A program made the translations under genes and the position numbers. Of a stretch of DNA of 64,000 nucleotides, positions 9,359-20,737 are shown in pieces. How positions within the stretch are numbered: the first letter of the stretch is position 1; every line of letters begins with the position of its first letter. The DNA comes from Artemia franciscana (taxonomy: Eukaryota; Arthropoda; Branchiopoda; Anostraca; Artemiidae). The stretch spans positions 1,666,552 through 1,730,551 of the forward strand of contig NW_027062662.1 in NCBI RefSeq assembly GCF_032884065.1, given 5' to 3'. The notes below the pieces were generated by a model. It was not told the origin of the DNA, did not search any database, and saw nothing but the letters and a program-made list of their open reading frames with translations.

Positions 9359-11931
9359 GTGAGTGTTAACTTCGCAGACACAAGTTAGCCAAAGTAAAGC
9401 GAGACACAGGGTATTTAATGAGGCAACTTTGGTGGTATGTGTAAAAAACGATCTCTGTCAATAAAAACGAAAAAAAATAACCTTGGTTTTACACTAAATG
9501 ACTGCCAATTAAAGGGCCATTGGGTAGGCTAGTGCTGTAAGAGAGGGTGATATGTCTCCGAACCGAATTTAGTGATCCAATTCATCGTTTTTTTTTTTTT
9601 TTACCTGTAGGTTAATGTTCCCTATGCAATTTTTAGTGTGCTGTTTTCTTCTCTCTTACGGTTTGAAGCTGTCGACAAAAGACAGCAATTTTGCTATTAT
9701 TCCGTAGCTGAGGTTCAGTTTTATCCATTTACCAAACTACCTTTTGAAATTTGATTTGCATTAAAATATTTAGATTGAAAATACGGTGAACCTTGGTTAA
9801 AATTTTTTTTTAAAGGACGATTTTCTTTTCTAAGACTTCTCCAAGAAACAGTTTAAGTAATATCATAATTCTAGCTGAGCGAAAGGATTGATCTCGAATA
9901 AACGAATCTTGTGATATAAGCGCCTTGTTCTGTTGGAGGATGCTACAGCTGCAGGCTTGTCGCAAAGTCGCTCGTTTCAGAGGAAACATACTTTAATAAT
10001 ATTATTACCTTAGACCTTTATGTTCCTTTAGATACGCTTAGGGCATCCAAGAAGAGTCGCCAGTCGTCCCTTATTGCTGCGGCCTCTTAGATATCCTTCA
10101 ATTGAGTACGATTTGAGAGTTCAGTTGGGTTGCTATTTCATAAGGTGTCTTGGGGGCGTTCTCTTCTTCTGCTATAGCGTGACTGCCACCGGACGACGAT
10201 CTTTAGCATTCTAACTTTGGAAATGCCAATCACATAACCTTGGTATCTTCACTTCCGGTATTTGATAACTTCAGTAATCAGTGGCTGAGACATCTTTTAT
10301 CGTGCAGTAGTATTCATTATTTTTTTAATCCGAAGGCTGTTTAAAAAGTGCCTTACAAATATGCTCAAACGTGAGGTCCCTTCGAATTTGTTGGTCTAAA
10401 TGCCTGGTCTCTGAACCATTGCAAAGCGTCGAAAGGACATTGTAGATGAACAGCCTCAGATTAAGTCGGAGAGAGCTCTGCTGGCTACGACAAATTTTGG
10501 TCAGTTTCCTGAAAGATGCATGTGCCTGACCGATTCTGAGCTTTGCTTCTCTATGGCAAGGAGCCGGTGCTGTGAGAGGTACTGCCTAAATGTTTGAACC
10601 CCAAAACTTACTCAGTTGCCTGGTTTTTTCAGTGTATTTTGAGGGAGATGGACCATACTTTTTCTCTATTGGCATTAATTTTGAGGCCAGAAGGTTTGAC
10701 AGCGTCTCTGATTTGATTGAGGTATGCTTAAGCTTTTCCTTGCAGGTTTCTAGAAGACTGATATCACTTACGAAGTCAGCATTTCTAAGAATTTTATTTT
10801 CTACCTGGATTCCATGGCTGTCGCATTTCCTAAGAATGTTTTAGACGATGAGGATGAATTACAGTGGTGACAGCACACAATCTTGCTTCGCCTCTCTGAT
10901 GATGCAGAAGTAACAGGTGTTCCCATCACTTGTCTGTACGAAGTATTCTGTGTCTTTGTGAAAAACTTCGATGGTTCGAACGAGCATATCCGAGGCCCTT
11001 CTAAAACACTTAGTGATCTACGGGGTCGAAAGATTTCTCGGAATCAACGAAGACCAAACGCAGCTTATTTTGTCATTCATTTGCTTCCTAGAGGAGCAAG
11101 CTAAAAGTGAATATGATGTCAGTGCATGAACGATTTGGCTGTAATCTGTGCTGCTCCTAACGGAAAGCAGTGGAGACCGTTCGGCTCCAGTCCATGTGCT
11201 GATTGGATTCTACTAAGAAGGTCAGTCGCTAATAGGTTGCGAGGTATTGATACCAGGATGATACCTCTCCAGTTTTTTCACTTTACAGCTTCAGCTTTTC
11301 AGAATATTCTTACGAGTGAGTTTTTTGTCCAGTCTTTAAGAATTTCTCCTGTTCTCCAGTTTATTGCCAAAAGTGTTGTCCCCACACGCATTTAACAATT
11401 ATTGCGAAACGCTAAAAAACATCTGATTATTCATCCCATGCCAAAAGTAGCCGGTGATATTCGCGAATATTTACAGTATCTTTTTGAATAGTTTTTTTTT
11501 ATCTCTATTATTTGTGCTTTCTGATCCCCTAGTACCAAAGCCCCCGTTCCCTTCCACCTTTAGAAAGCTTTTCTCTTGACCCTTTCCCACTGTACCTTGC
11601 TGTTTTTCTCCCAAACAACAAAAAAGTGCTTCCGTCTGGGCCTGAACAGGACACCTACTCCATATAAAGCAAACCTAATATAAATTATCCATATAAAGCA
11701 AACCTAATGACGTGTAACGTCATGTTGTAATATCGTTGATAACTTTTTAGGACTGTGCAATTGGACCTTGTGTATATACGATCCAAAAAAACATATATGC
11801 CATTCAAGTGCAAGAATTTTTGATTCCCGTTCCCCCCTCCCTTGCTATTCTTTTATGCTTTGACGTATTACTAATTTTATTCGTTGCTTATTTATCTTTT
11901 GGGAGGACATGTCTGATTATTATTATTTTAG
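9359..11931 (+). other. intron of the PPxY-tail gene
   Basis: This is a GT-AG intron of about 2.6 kb joining the two exons in phase. It carries an antisense non-LTR retrotransposon remnant at about 10030-11400. The flanks hold A/T-rich sequence without other recognisable features. Confidence 0.65.
10030..11400 (-). pseudogene. non-LTR retrotransposon reverse-transcriptase remnant
   Basis: Read on the minus strand with many stops and frame changes, fragments match the usual order of a reverse transcriptase. First comes NWRGIILVSIP (near 11260). Next is a degraded AF-D block with TEYFVQTSDGNT (near 10940), then FVSDISLL, a decayed FADDxxLL active-site block (near 10770), and SGLKINANREK (near 10690). 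The C-terminal block AAAIRDDWRLFLDAL lies near 10060. The catalytic DD is lost (SD) and the frame is broken, so it is dead. The clade is unresolved. It lies antisense inside the intron of the PPxY-tail gene. Confidence 0.7.
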
Positions 11932-12364
11932 GGTACCTTTGACTTTGGCACGTGAAACAGATGCAAGTCGTCCACCCAGCTATCGATCACGGAGCAGTGC
12001 ATCTACTCAACCCGGACCTAGCATGCGTCCACAAGGGATTAATCAAGTACCTCCAATGCACAGTCAAGAACCATCACAAATCAGTTACATTTCAGACTCT
12101 TCACAGACAACAACTGTAATAAACACCGAAGTTCCTATCACCCACCAGAGAACACAATCTGAACCGGCAGCCCGACCTAAGGAAAAGTCGAGGTTTAGTC
12201 TACCCAAGAGAAATAAAGCAAAGAAAGACAATAATATAGTGACGATTGTACAAACCCAAAACGGAAGTAGTGTGATTGTTGAGCCAGAGTTGTCATCTCC
12301 GTCGAATATTCAAGATATGCAAAGTTCTTCGCGGACTGAAGTTGAAATCCTTGCGCATTTATGA
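11932..12364 (+). CDS. terminal exon, PPxY-rich C-terminal tail
   Basis: The acceptor is TATTATTATTTTAG and the first base completes an Arg codon started at 9357-9358. About 143 codons follow before TGA at 12362-12364. The sequence is Ser/Gln/Pro-rich and looks disordered. A third PPxY (PPSY) lies near the start; a basic patch with FSLPKRNKAKK lies mid-exon; the C-terminus is EVEILAHL, whose last three residues could fit a class II PDZ ligand (inference). Two AATAAA signals follow at 12450 and 12547. Together with the upstream exon this is the cytosolic-type tail of an unidentified protein. Sixty-four codons open on the reverse strand here are a shadow. Confidence 0.7.
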
Positions 12365-12546
12365 CATATAATCTAAAGCCTTGTTTCAATCGGTGTTATT
12401 CTCGTTCAGCACCGCCATGTAAATTAACTCCTATCAATTTGTTTTATGTAATAAATTTACATCAATTGATCAATGTAATTAATTAATTAATTCCTTGACC
12501 ATTATCATCGATTTTATGATTTAGAAATTCACTTTGGAAGCTACTG

Positions 12547-12552
12547 AATAAA
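12547..12552 (+). promoter_or_regulatory. poly(A) signal candidate
   Basis: AATAAA lies about 185 bases after the TGA of the PPxY-tail gene. Another AATAAA at 12450-12455 is an equally possible site. Confidence 0.5.
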
Positions 12553-13685
12553 ATTAATTATGATTTATATAAATCGATTTTTATAAAGTTAATTATAGAT
12601 TTTGGGAGGTAAACACTTTTTTTCTTTAAGTGAAGGGGAATTTCATCTTTTATGTGGGGCTTAACCGCGTCTTTAGGTGTCGGTAACTGTATATTACCTT
12701 TTATAGTTAATGATGAAAGAGAGGACTAATGGTCCGTTACCACTCCACTTGAAATGAACTATTCTTATTCATTCTACTTGAAACCAATAAGAATAAACTG
12801 AAAAAGAACAAGGTTAATTACAAGGCTTGTCTATGGGATTCGATGTCCCATGATGAAGAAATCTTTATTTTAATTAAAACTCCCCATTTGTCAAAAGAAA
12901 AGTCCAAAATATTAATTATTAACTTTAAAGTTGTATACTCCCTTCCCTTTTTTCTAAGTTATAGCATTGCCTTAATGATTTTTTTTTTTAGATTTATGAC
13001 TGGCCTTTTTAAAACACGGTGTCAATTTAGTCAATATGCTTTAATCAATGTTTCCATGTACACCTAGGCGTACTTTTTTAATTTATTTTAAGAAAAAAGT
13101 TTTTCTCTCTCTTAAAATTAATTTAAGATAAACTTACGTTTGGTTCTAATGAGAACTATTATTCGATGTTAACAATTGGGCCAATACGACTTAAAAAATG
13201 AACCCCAGAATTTTGGTCAGAGTGTACCAGGACTGATCCGATTGTCTTGAAAAACAGGGGAAAACGATTTAGAAATAAAACATAAATATAACGCGTGGGA
13301 TTCCAAAGAGACTCGGGTCTGTTCTTTCAAAGATGCATCAAATTGACTTCTACACTCACAAAGGGCTTTTACAGGGTAAAAACGTTTTTTAGGCCCCATT
13401 TAGCATGAGATAGGGTATGGCATGAGACTAATAAATTAAATAGTTTAATTTTAGTGTAAATATTATTTTAGTATAAATAGTGGATATAAATAACTAAATT
13501 AACCTTAGTATATAAATGGTTTAAAAGACTAATCTTAGGAGTCGAATGGCCTAAGTTTTTCATTGGTCTCCAAACGAATGAATTACATAGGATATGTGGC
13601 TTTTCTTTGAAATTGAATTTACATAGAAATTTTTCATTAAAATTAAGGTGCTAAATTTTTGCATGAATCTAGGGCAAAAAAAAAT
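12553..13685. other. no gene seen
   Basis: AT-rich spacer. The frames at 12843-13067 and 13217-13399 have no recognisable domain or splice support. Confidence 0.45.
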
Positions 13686-13738
13686 TAGGACGTCCTGTAA
13701 TAGGGTGGGATTCCTTCCACCCTATTCCAGGACGTACT
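13686..13738. repeat. short hairpin
   Basis: ACGTCCTGTAATAGGGTGG is mirrored by CCACCCTATTCCAGGACGT with one mismatch and a tiny loop. Function is unknown. Confidence 0.75.
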
Positions 13739-13819
13739 GATTTTTAGCCTCTGGTGCTTTGTCAGCCTCAGGGGCTTGTCGCTACGATAAGTTGTCAGTA
13801 GTAGGAGTAACAGAAGGTT

Positions 13820-14942
13820 ACCAAACACTGGTCTAAATACAAAAAAAAACTAGTCTTAAACTACAGTATAGTTTGTCATAATTTAAACCAGCATTACTAA
13901 AATATTAGCATTTCAATATTGCTGATACTCAAGCTTCAGTATGAATTCATGACACCAAAGATAACACATTATCTTGATATTCTTATCTTGATACATTCAT
14001 ATTTGGAGACATTCATACTTGGGAAAAAGAGCTTTTGACACAGGAATCATTTTTGACGTATCTGTTACTCTCTGTTATTCAGGTAGTTAAGATTAGCAAT
14101 CTAAAATTTATTGGAATTAGCTGAAACTTGTTCTGGAACAATAACCAGAATTCTTGTTTTCAGGAATTTTTCTAACTCAAAACGGAGACTACATAAGGCA
14201 GGTCTAGGTTAGAGTAGGAAAATGTTGGTAGGTTTAGTAGACTAGTTATCTGATCTGCTATTGGTCAAAAAGTTAAGATTCTTTTCACGGCCGGATTTAA
14301 AGCTTTGTCGCATCCGTGCGTTTTTGTCGCTCCGTTTTTGCGAGATTTTCGGAGAAATCCCCGTAAATTCAGGGTTAATGGAAGCACTGGACAGAATGCA
14401 ACTGATGAGCCAAAAGTAAAGAAAGAGAGGTGACACCGAACTGTCAGCTCCCATTCTTGTGAGACATCTGACAGTTTATAAGACGCCCCGGAATTCCTGT
14501 GTTGTTTTAAAATCACTTTTCTGGGAATAGGCAGCGCGGTGGCGGAGTGCATATGACACTTTTTCAGAGCAGTCCAGTTTTTGTTAAGAAAAAAAATCAC
14601 TGTGATAGTTTATTGCGCCCCCTGGCATTGTGCACCCCTAGGCCTGGGCTTATTGGTAAATCATGGCCTGGTTTTTTAGCCTCCCTTGAAATTTTAAGTG
14701 CACGAGAAGACACGTATGCTGCAGTTTAGGGTAATTAATTATTTAAAGGACCTAATACGACAGATTTTAGGTATTATCAAGATAATGTGTTATCTTTGGT
14801 GTCATGAATTCAAAGTGAAGCTTGAGTATCAGCGATATTGAAATGCTAATATTTTAGTAATGTTAGTTTAAATTATGATAAACTATACTGTAGTTTAAGA
14901 CTAGTTTTTTTTTGTATTTAGACCAGTGGTTGGTAATCTTAT
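13820..14942. mobile_element. DNA transposon with ~165-bp terminal inverted repeats
   Basis: The left arm (13820-13985) starts GTTACCAAACACTGGTCTAA. The right arm (about 14768-14942) ends TTAGACCAGTGGTTGGTAAT. The arms stay alignable through CTAGTCTTAAACTACAGTAT and GTGTCATGAATTCA-type blocks to TATCTTGAT. The 780-bp interior has no transposase I recognise, so the element is non-autonomous. CACTGGTCTAAATAC-type ends resemble hAT ends, but no clean 8-bp target duplication was found. Confidence 0.65.
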
Positions 14943-17900
14943 GTAGATAAAAATCAGCCAAATTGAGCGAAATGGGTGATTTCGGATCTCATAAAGTACA
15001 AATTTAAACTAAATTTCGCCTCAGAAAATACAAACTGTTTTAGGAAGAAATAGTGATAGAAGATGGCAAATTAAATTGATGATTCTTTCTTACTCAAGCT
15101 TTCGAATCAGTCCTGTATTCGAGTACGAGCAAACACATTTGGTACGAAATTTTTAATGATAAATGAATAATATATAAGTAATAATGAATAAATGGATAAT
15201 AAGTTCATACGAATTCGTTTCACATCCCCTTATTTGAGAAAGTGTTTCTCCAAACTCCTCCTTTTTGTGTTTTGACCCAAAAACATTTTGTTCCTTTTGT
15301 CCAATTAAAGCTTTACGCATAAAATCCAATCATTTCTTTTTTTTACCGATCTACTTTTTTGTGTCATGAATTAATATTGAAGCTTATGCGTCAGCGATAC
15401 AAAAAAAAAAAACGATTTTGAAACAAAGCGCCACTGGAAAAAATGGCGGTTTCTGGATATTCCGGTAACACAACCTCAACTTCACAAAGAAATAAGACTT
15501 ATAATTCAGATTTTCGGAAGCCATAACGGCTTTATTGTTAAAGTACCTGATGAGATGTTAATTTAGTACGTTGATAATGGTGTTTGCTGATAATAAAAAT
15601 TACACTGAAAACTCTCTTTCATCAACACTAATTATGTTTTTTGATAAATTATTCTATACCCTTTGAAGTTCTTGAGACATAACAGATACGACCTTTTAAC
15701 AACCTTGATCGACATAGTATCTTACGATTTAGTTCAATCACCCTAATCATTATCCAAGTTATTCATTTGTCTTCTTATGAATAAAAGTGCACATGATATG
15801 TTTTGTTTTAAATTGAGTTTTATTTTGAAATATTCTTTAAAATTCAGGGGCCAAAACTTTGCACTCATCTAGGGCCAAAAGGAAAACAGGCTGCTCTCGA
15901 GTGGTTTGTTTGGGTAAATTAGTTAAACTTCATTCCACACTGGAATATCTCTTCTCCTAATTCTAACATAACAAACCTCAAATTAAAGCTACGGATCCTC
16001 CACACTAGATAAATAAAAACCTGATAAAAAAATTAAACATATTACAGTTGTTTTTTTGTTGTTGTTGTTTTTCCTTTTTACTAAAAATAGTTTTTTTAGG
16101 TTAAAAAATTTAAGAATATGGCACTGGACTTAACGATTCTTAACGGCGGTGCTGATCTCCGTTTCCTGGCCCTTTAGCCATGAAGTACAATGGGGTGGGG
16201 GAGGAGGGTCATATGATTCCTAAATTATGGTAATATGAAATACTCCGTAGGCTATTGAAAAACCCCTTCACCCGAAATGGGTGTCTCCTCGCATTGTATG
16301 ATAACTCAACCCTCTGGAAAAAGTGACATGACTGTCAATTTCCATTATCAGATGTAAATTTGCAGAGCCTAGGGGTTTCTCCCCCAACAATGGCATGAAG
16401 TTTATGAGATTTATATGACATTTCGGATTTTTCTTTTTTATATTTCGTAAGTAAATATGTAAATATATAATTGACGTGAGTTAATATGTCCCTGTTTGCA
16501 TGCATCACATTCGTATTCATTATCCGATATTGTTAGGTTCATTATAAATTAATTCCCAATTATTTTATCTAAGAGTTCTTAAGATCTACCGTCTATCAAC
16601 TTAAAAGTAAACTTTAAATAAATTACTTAATAACATGGATTAATTTCTAGTAAATAAAAAAATGTTTTGCAGGGAAGGGCAAAGTAGATAATAAAAATAA
16701 GGTTTATTCGTTTCAGTTTCTAATTCTAACTGGGGGGGTAATCAGGATTCAAAGTTGGATGTTAAGTAATACTACGAGTTACGCGTGTCAGCATCGATTT
16801 ATCTCGATGTCGAGCCTAGAAAATATTAGCTATATAAATAATATGGTAAAATTCAGGATTCTATTTTTAGAATAAAGCTGTAAATATATTATGAATCATA
16901 ATAAATTATTAATCATTAGTTTCTAAAATTTATTATTTATAAATTAAAAAGTAAGCTTTCAATATAAACGATTTAATTGATAACATAAATTATTTCTTAT
17001 TAGTATCAGGTTATAAATTAGCTATAAGCAAGAGCAAAGCAAGAAATTAATTAAGTCGATGGGGGGGGGGGTGTCGTCCTGGTTACATGGTAGGATCAAT
17101 CAGACATGTCCGAATACATTTACTTCGAGGGCGATCCTCAAAACACATAAACTAGATAATATGGGAAAATTTAAAAAAAAAAAAAACACTTTAGTCCTCT
17201 TTGGGCTTCGAGGGGAACCCCCTCCCTTTGTACGTTTATGCTATTAATGTTCGGTTACCATTTTTACAACTATTACTAAAATGAGTGTGTTGTTCTTAAG
17301 GGGGTGGGGTCTCAGACGTGCTGTATCTCTTCTTCTGGCTGTGTTCTTAGTTATAGGAAATGACTGTCTAGATCATATTTTATTGCATTTGTCTTTGTTG
17401 ATATTGCAACAGCCGAATAATGGTTTTAAGTGTATAAATGAAGTTAATTTTTTTTATCTGCGTTTATATTTACTTTCAAAAGATTGTTGGTTCAATTTAC
17501 TTCTTAGTTATTTTCTTTCTGTTCACTTTCAAACATGAGCTACTACTTACTCCGGCTTCAATTAAATGGACAAGGGGGGTGGGGGAGTGCCCCTAGATTT
17601 TTGTCTCCCGCCCCACTCTACATCTTGAAATTAATCTTTTTGGTATTTTTATAAAAAAAACAACTAAAAAAGACATCAAATTTGCCCTCCCACATGTACT
17701 TTAAAGAAATTTTTTATTTTGCCCCCCCCCCCCCCATATTTTTGTGTTTTAAATGAAAAAAATATAAAATTCAGAAATCATGTTTTTTTTCTTAATTTGA
17801 AGGAGCCCAGCAACTATCTTAGGGTAAGATTTTAGTTCCTTTTTTTCCATTCCAAAACTTTGGCTATTAAAGATTAGGAAACTTTGGAAAGGCTTGCACG

Positions 17901-18065
17901 ATGCATCACACGAGTTTTCGATAGCTGAACTACTGAAATCGAAAAGAATCGAATTATTTGTGAAAAAAATTCAAGAAGTATAATTTATACATGCACTCGC
18001 TAGTGTCTCTAGTAGTGTGTTGGAGCATGCCTCATCTCATTTATCGGCTTGACTATAACTTCCCC
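14943..18065. other. no gene seen
   Basis: A long AT-rich stretch. It includes a short fragment at about 15360-15400 similar to part of the inverted repeat at 13820-14942, and a G run at about 17060. A hydrophobic 85-residue frame at 17281-17538 lacks splice or homology support. Confidence 0.4.
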
Positions 18066-18350
18066 GAATGTAATCTATACAAGCTAAATATAAATACTTT
18101 TCCGACAACTTGTTAAGTAAAACGGTAAAGACAAACAGACGAATAACGACATCAATCAGTATAGCTTACTCAAAAATCCTTTAGTGCTACATTTGTTGGT
18201 AGCATTGAACTTGTGTAATTTCATCTTAGTACTACAAAAATCCCATTGTAATCTATCAAAGATACAATAACCACTTATCCGACAACTTGTTAAGTGAAAC
18301 GATATAGATAACTAGACGAATAACGACACGAATCACGTGTACCTAACTGT
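18066..18350 (+). repeat. 178-bp tandem duplication
   Basis: TCCGACAACTTGTTAAGT followed by AGACGAATAACGACA occurs twice, 178 bp apart, with surrounding similarity starting at TAATCTAT. It is diverged and non-coding. Confidence 0.65.
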
Positions 18351-19502
18351 AAACATATTTGTGCCACATTTTGCACGTTTTATAATTACACATAATGTGG
18401 TGTGCCACATTTTAGAATTACTGTCCCTTCTTGTTCTCTGCATACAATTTCATAAGTTTTTTTTTTCATTTTTGAAAAAGTAAAATTTTTGTTGATACAT
18501 GACTTCTGGGGTAAGGAGTTGTAGCTTTTTTGATACCTAATCCAGGCTGTTTCAATCAGTAACCCCCTTAGTCTCTGACATTATTTACATCTCGTGAAGG
18601 GTAGGGACAAATAATCGCACTTGTCGAATAAGTAGTCTTGGGGTGCCCGAAAGCACTGAAGTAGGTGACAGGGATTTCTTTTCTTGTATGTTTTGATATT
18701 AAAGGAAACTTTTTGAGGATTTTAAAAGTAACTGCTACCCTTTATCAGTCGAACCCACATTTTTTAAATGTCAGGCTAAAACAACTAGCTTTATTTTTTG
18801 TGTCCGTGCAGACTAAAGGCTATAAATTAAGGTGCAAGCGCTTCTAGTGACGTCGGAATGAATTCCAAGGGTGAATTTAGAACAATTCTCGTAAGGTTGT
18901 CGAAAATGATACATAGCCTAAATGCTAGTTTATAATTTCAACAAAATTGCATAGCCTATTATTAAGGAGATACGAGATTGCTGTGCAAGAATCAAAGGGG
19001 TTAGGGTCTGTGGGATCCTGCCTTAAGCTTCGTAGCTTTCAAATATTTTTCCCCTCTCTGATATGCTCTCCCTGTGGAGCACAGTGGCTTAATGCTCTGT
19101 TTGTCACTATTGAGCCCAAAGATCTATCCTAATGCTGCGTGGATTGGACGATAGACCTGCTACCTATCGCTTAAAAAAAGACCCAGCAAGTCAAATGTGG
19201 ATTCGATGTTCTATGCACCATCAAATGGCTTTGAAGAATCTAATATGACCCTTTTTCTCAAACTTCTTATGTATAATCTTCTAAGCTTACTTAATGATAA
19301 GCTTTTGGGATGTTAAAGACCCAAGCGTTTTACTTTGGGATGTTAAAGGCCCAAGAGGTTAAAGTTTCAATATTTCTACCTGACATTTAAAAAAAAAAAA
19401 AAAACAAAAAAAAACCAACAAGCATCCTTTAAGCTTTCGTTAAATATAAGAAGATGCACAAATAAATATGAAAAATTGTTATTAATTATCTGTCCCATTG
19501 CT
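18351..19502. other. no gene seen
   Basis: AT-rich spacer with an A-rich tract at about 19388-19412. No gene was recognised. Confidence 0.45.
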
Positions 19503-19715
19503 CAGGGGTGCCAATTTGCAAAAACATGGTTTCGGGGGAGGGGGAAAGAAATTTTTCCTCAATTTGTTTTAATAAAAATCAAAAAGTATGTATTCTTCAA
19601 AACCTAAGGTGAGGGGGTAATTTTACAGTGTTATGTTTTCTTTAAATTAAAAAACAAAAACCAATTTAAAAAAAATAGGAGATGGGAGCAATCCCCCTCC
19701 CGAATGGCACCCCTG
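19503..19715. mobile_element. hAT-like MITE, 213 bp
   Basis: The ends are CAGGGGTGCCAATTTG and GAATGGCACCCCTG, an inverted pair of the CAGGGGTG type common to hAT non-autonomous elements. A second inner inverted pair, GGGGGAGGGGG / CCCCCTCCC, is also present. No matching 8-bp target duplication was found, so it is old or has mutated. Confidence 0.55.
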
Positions 19716-20737
19716 TAAGGACAGCAGCCTAAAATTCAACAATCTCACAAGATTTTTTTTTAGATCCCAGGGTCAGCACTGAAATCCCAAGACGAAAGTG
19801 GGAATACCTAGGAGGGGTAGCCCTGTCTATTTATTTTCTTATATCTTAGGCAGTGTTTCGGATTTTGAATTCTGTTAGTCGATCAAATTTTTAAGGGCTC
19901 TCAACTTTTATTTTCCTTATTGTGTTTAGCAAACTTCGCAAGTTTGAATTATACTAGTCAGTATATTTCTGTAAAGAGTGTTTCTACTAATTTGTTTTTT
20001 TTTTATTTAAAGTTTCTTTATTGAAGTGTTTGTTTTTGGTATGCTATTTGCTGTATTTAATATAACTGAAAGTTTTTAATCGTCTTATTTGAATAGGGTA
20101 TAAAAAAATTGATTGTGCATTATTCCTGCTCCAAAAACTACCGTCATTTCAGTAATTTTATTTCAGAAAGCTTCATTTCAATTACTTTCGATTTACGTCT
20201 TTTAAGTGATCGAAGATATTAGATAAATTATAAGTATCAGTAATACTGAAAAATAAAAATGAATGGAGAAAATCATCAGAGAAAAATTTAGCACTTTATT
20301 TGAGGAACATAAAAAATGGTGAAAATCGATAATAATGGTAACAAAACATGAGGAAAATAAGCTTAAAACATAAAAGCTTGTTAAAGAGGAGAAACTGGAA
20401 GAAAAATACCACAGAGAAGCTAGCTATTAGCAAACTAACCCGTATTAAGGGGAAAAAATATAAAGAATTAAGACGAAAACATCCTTTGCATTAGAGTAAG
20501 TTTCTGGCAAACCACGGGTTACATTTTAAACCGTGTTTTCAGTTGGCTTTTCACGGACAAAACACAAAATGGATCAAATAATTGAAGATCTCATATTTCA
20601 ATAATATTTTGAAATAATAGTTTCCTTGGAGTTACCTCCAAGGAAATTAGTTAACAATAGTTTCTTTTGCAGTATATTTGAAAACCGCGTATTTCAATAT
20701 ATTTGTATTCAGTATATTTGAAAACCGAATAATATCA
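19716..20737. other. no gene seen
   Basis: An AT-rich stretch with no open frame or repeat that I could assign. Confidence 0.45.

Noticed and set aside
17281..17538. Signal-peptide-like frame
   Set aside because: T-rich sequence produces Leu/Phe runs; there is no further support.
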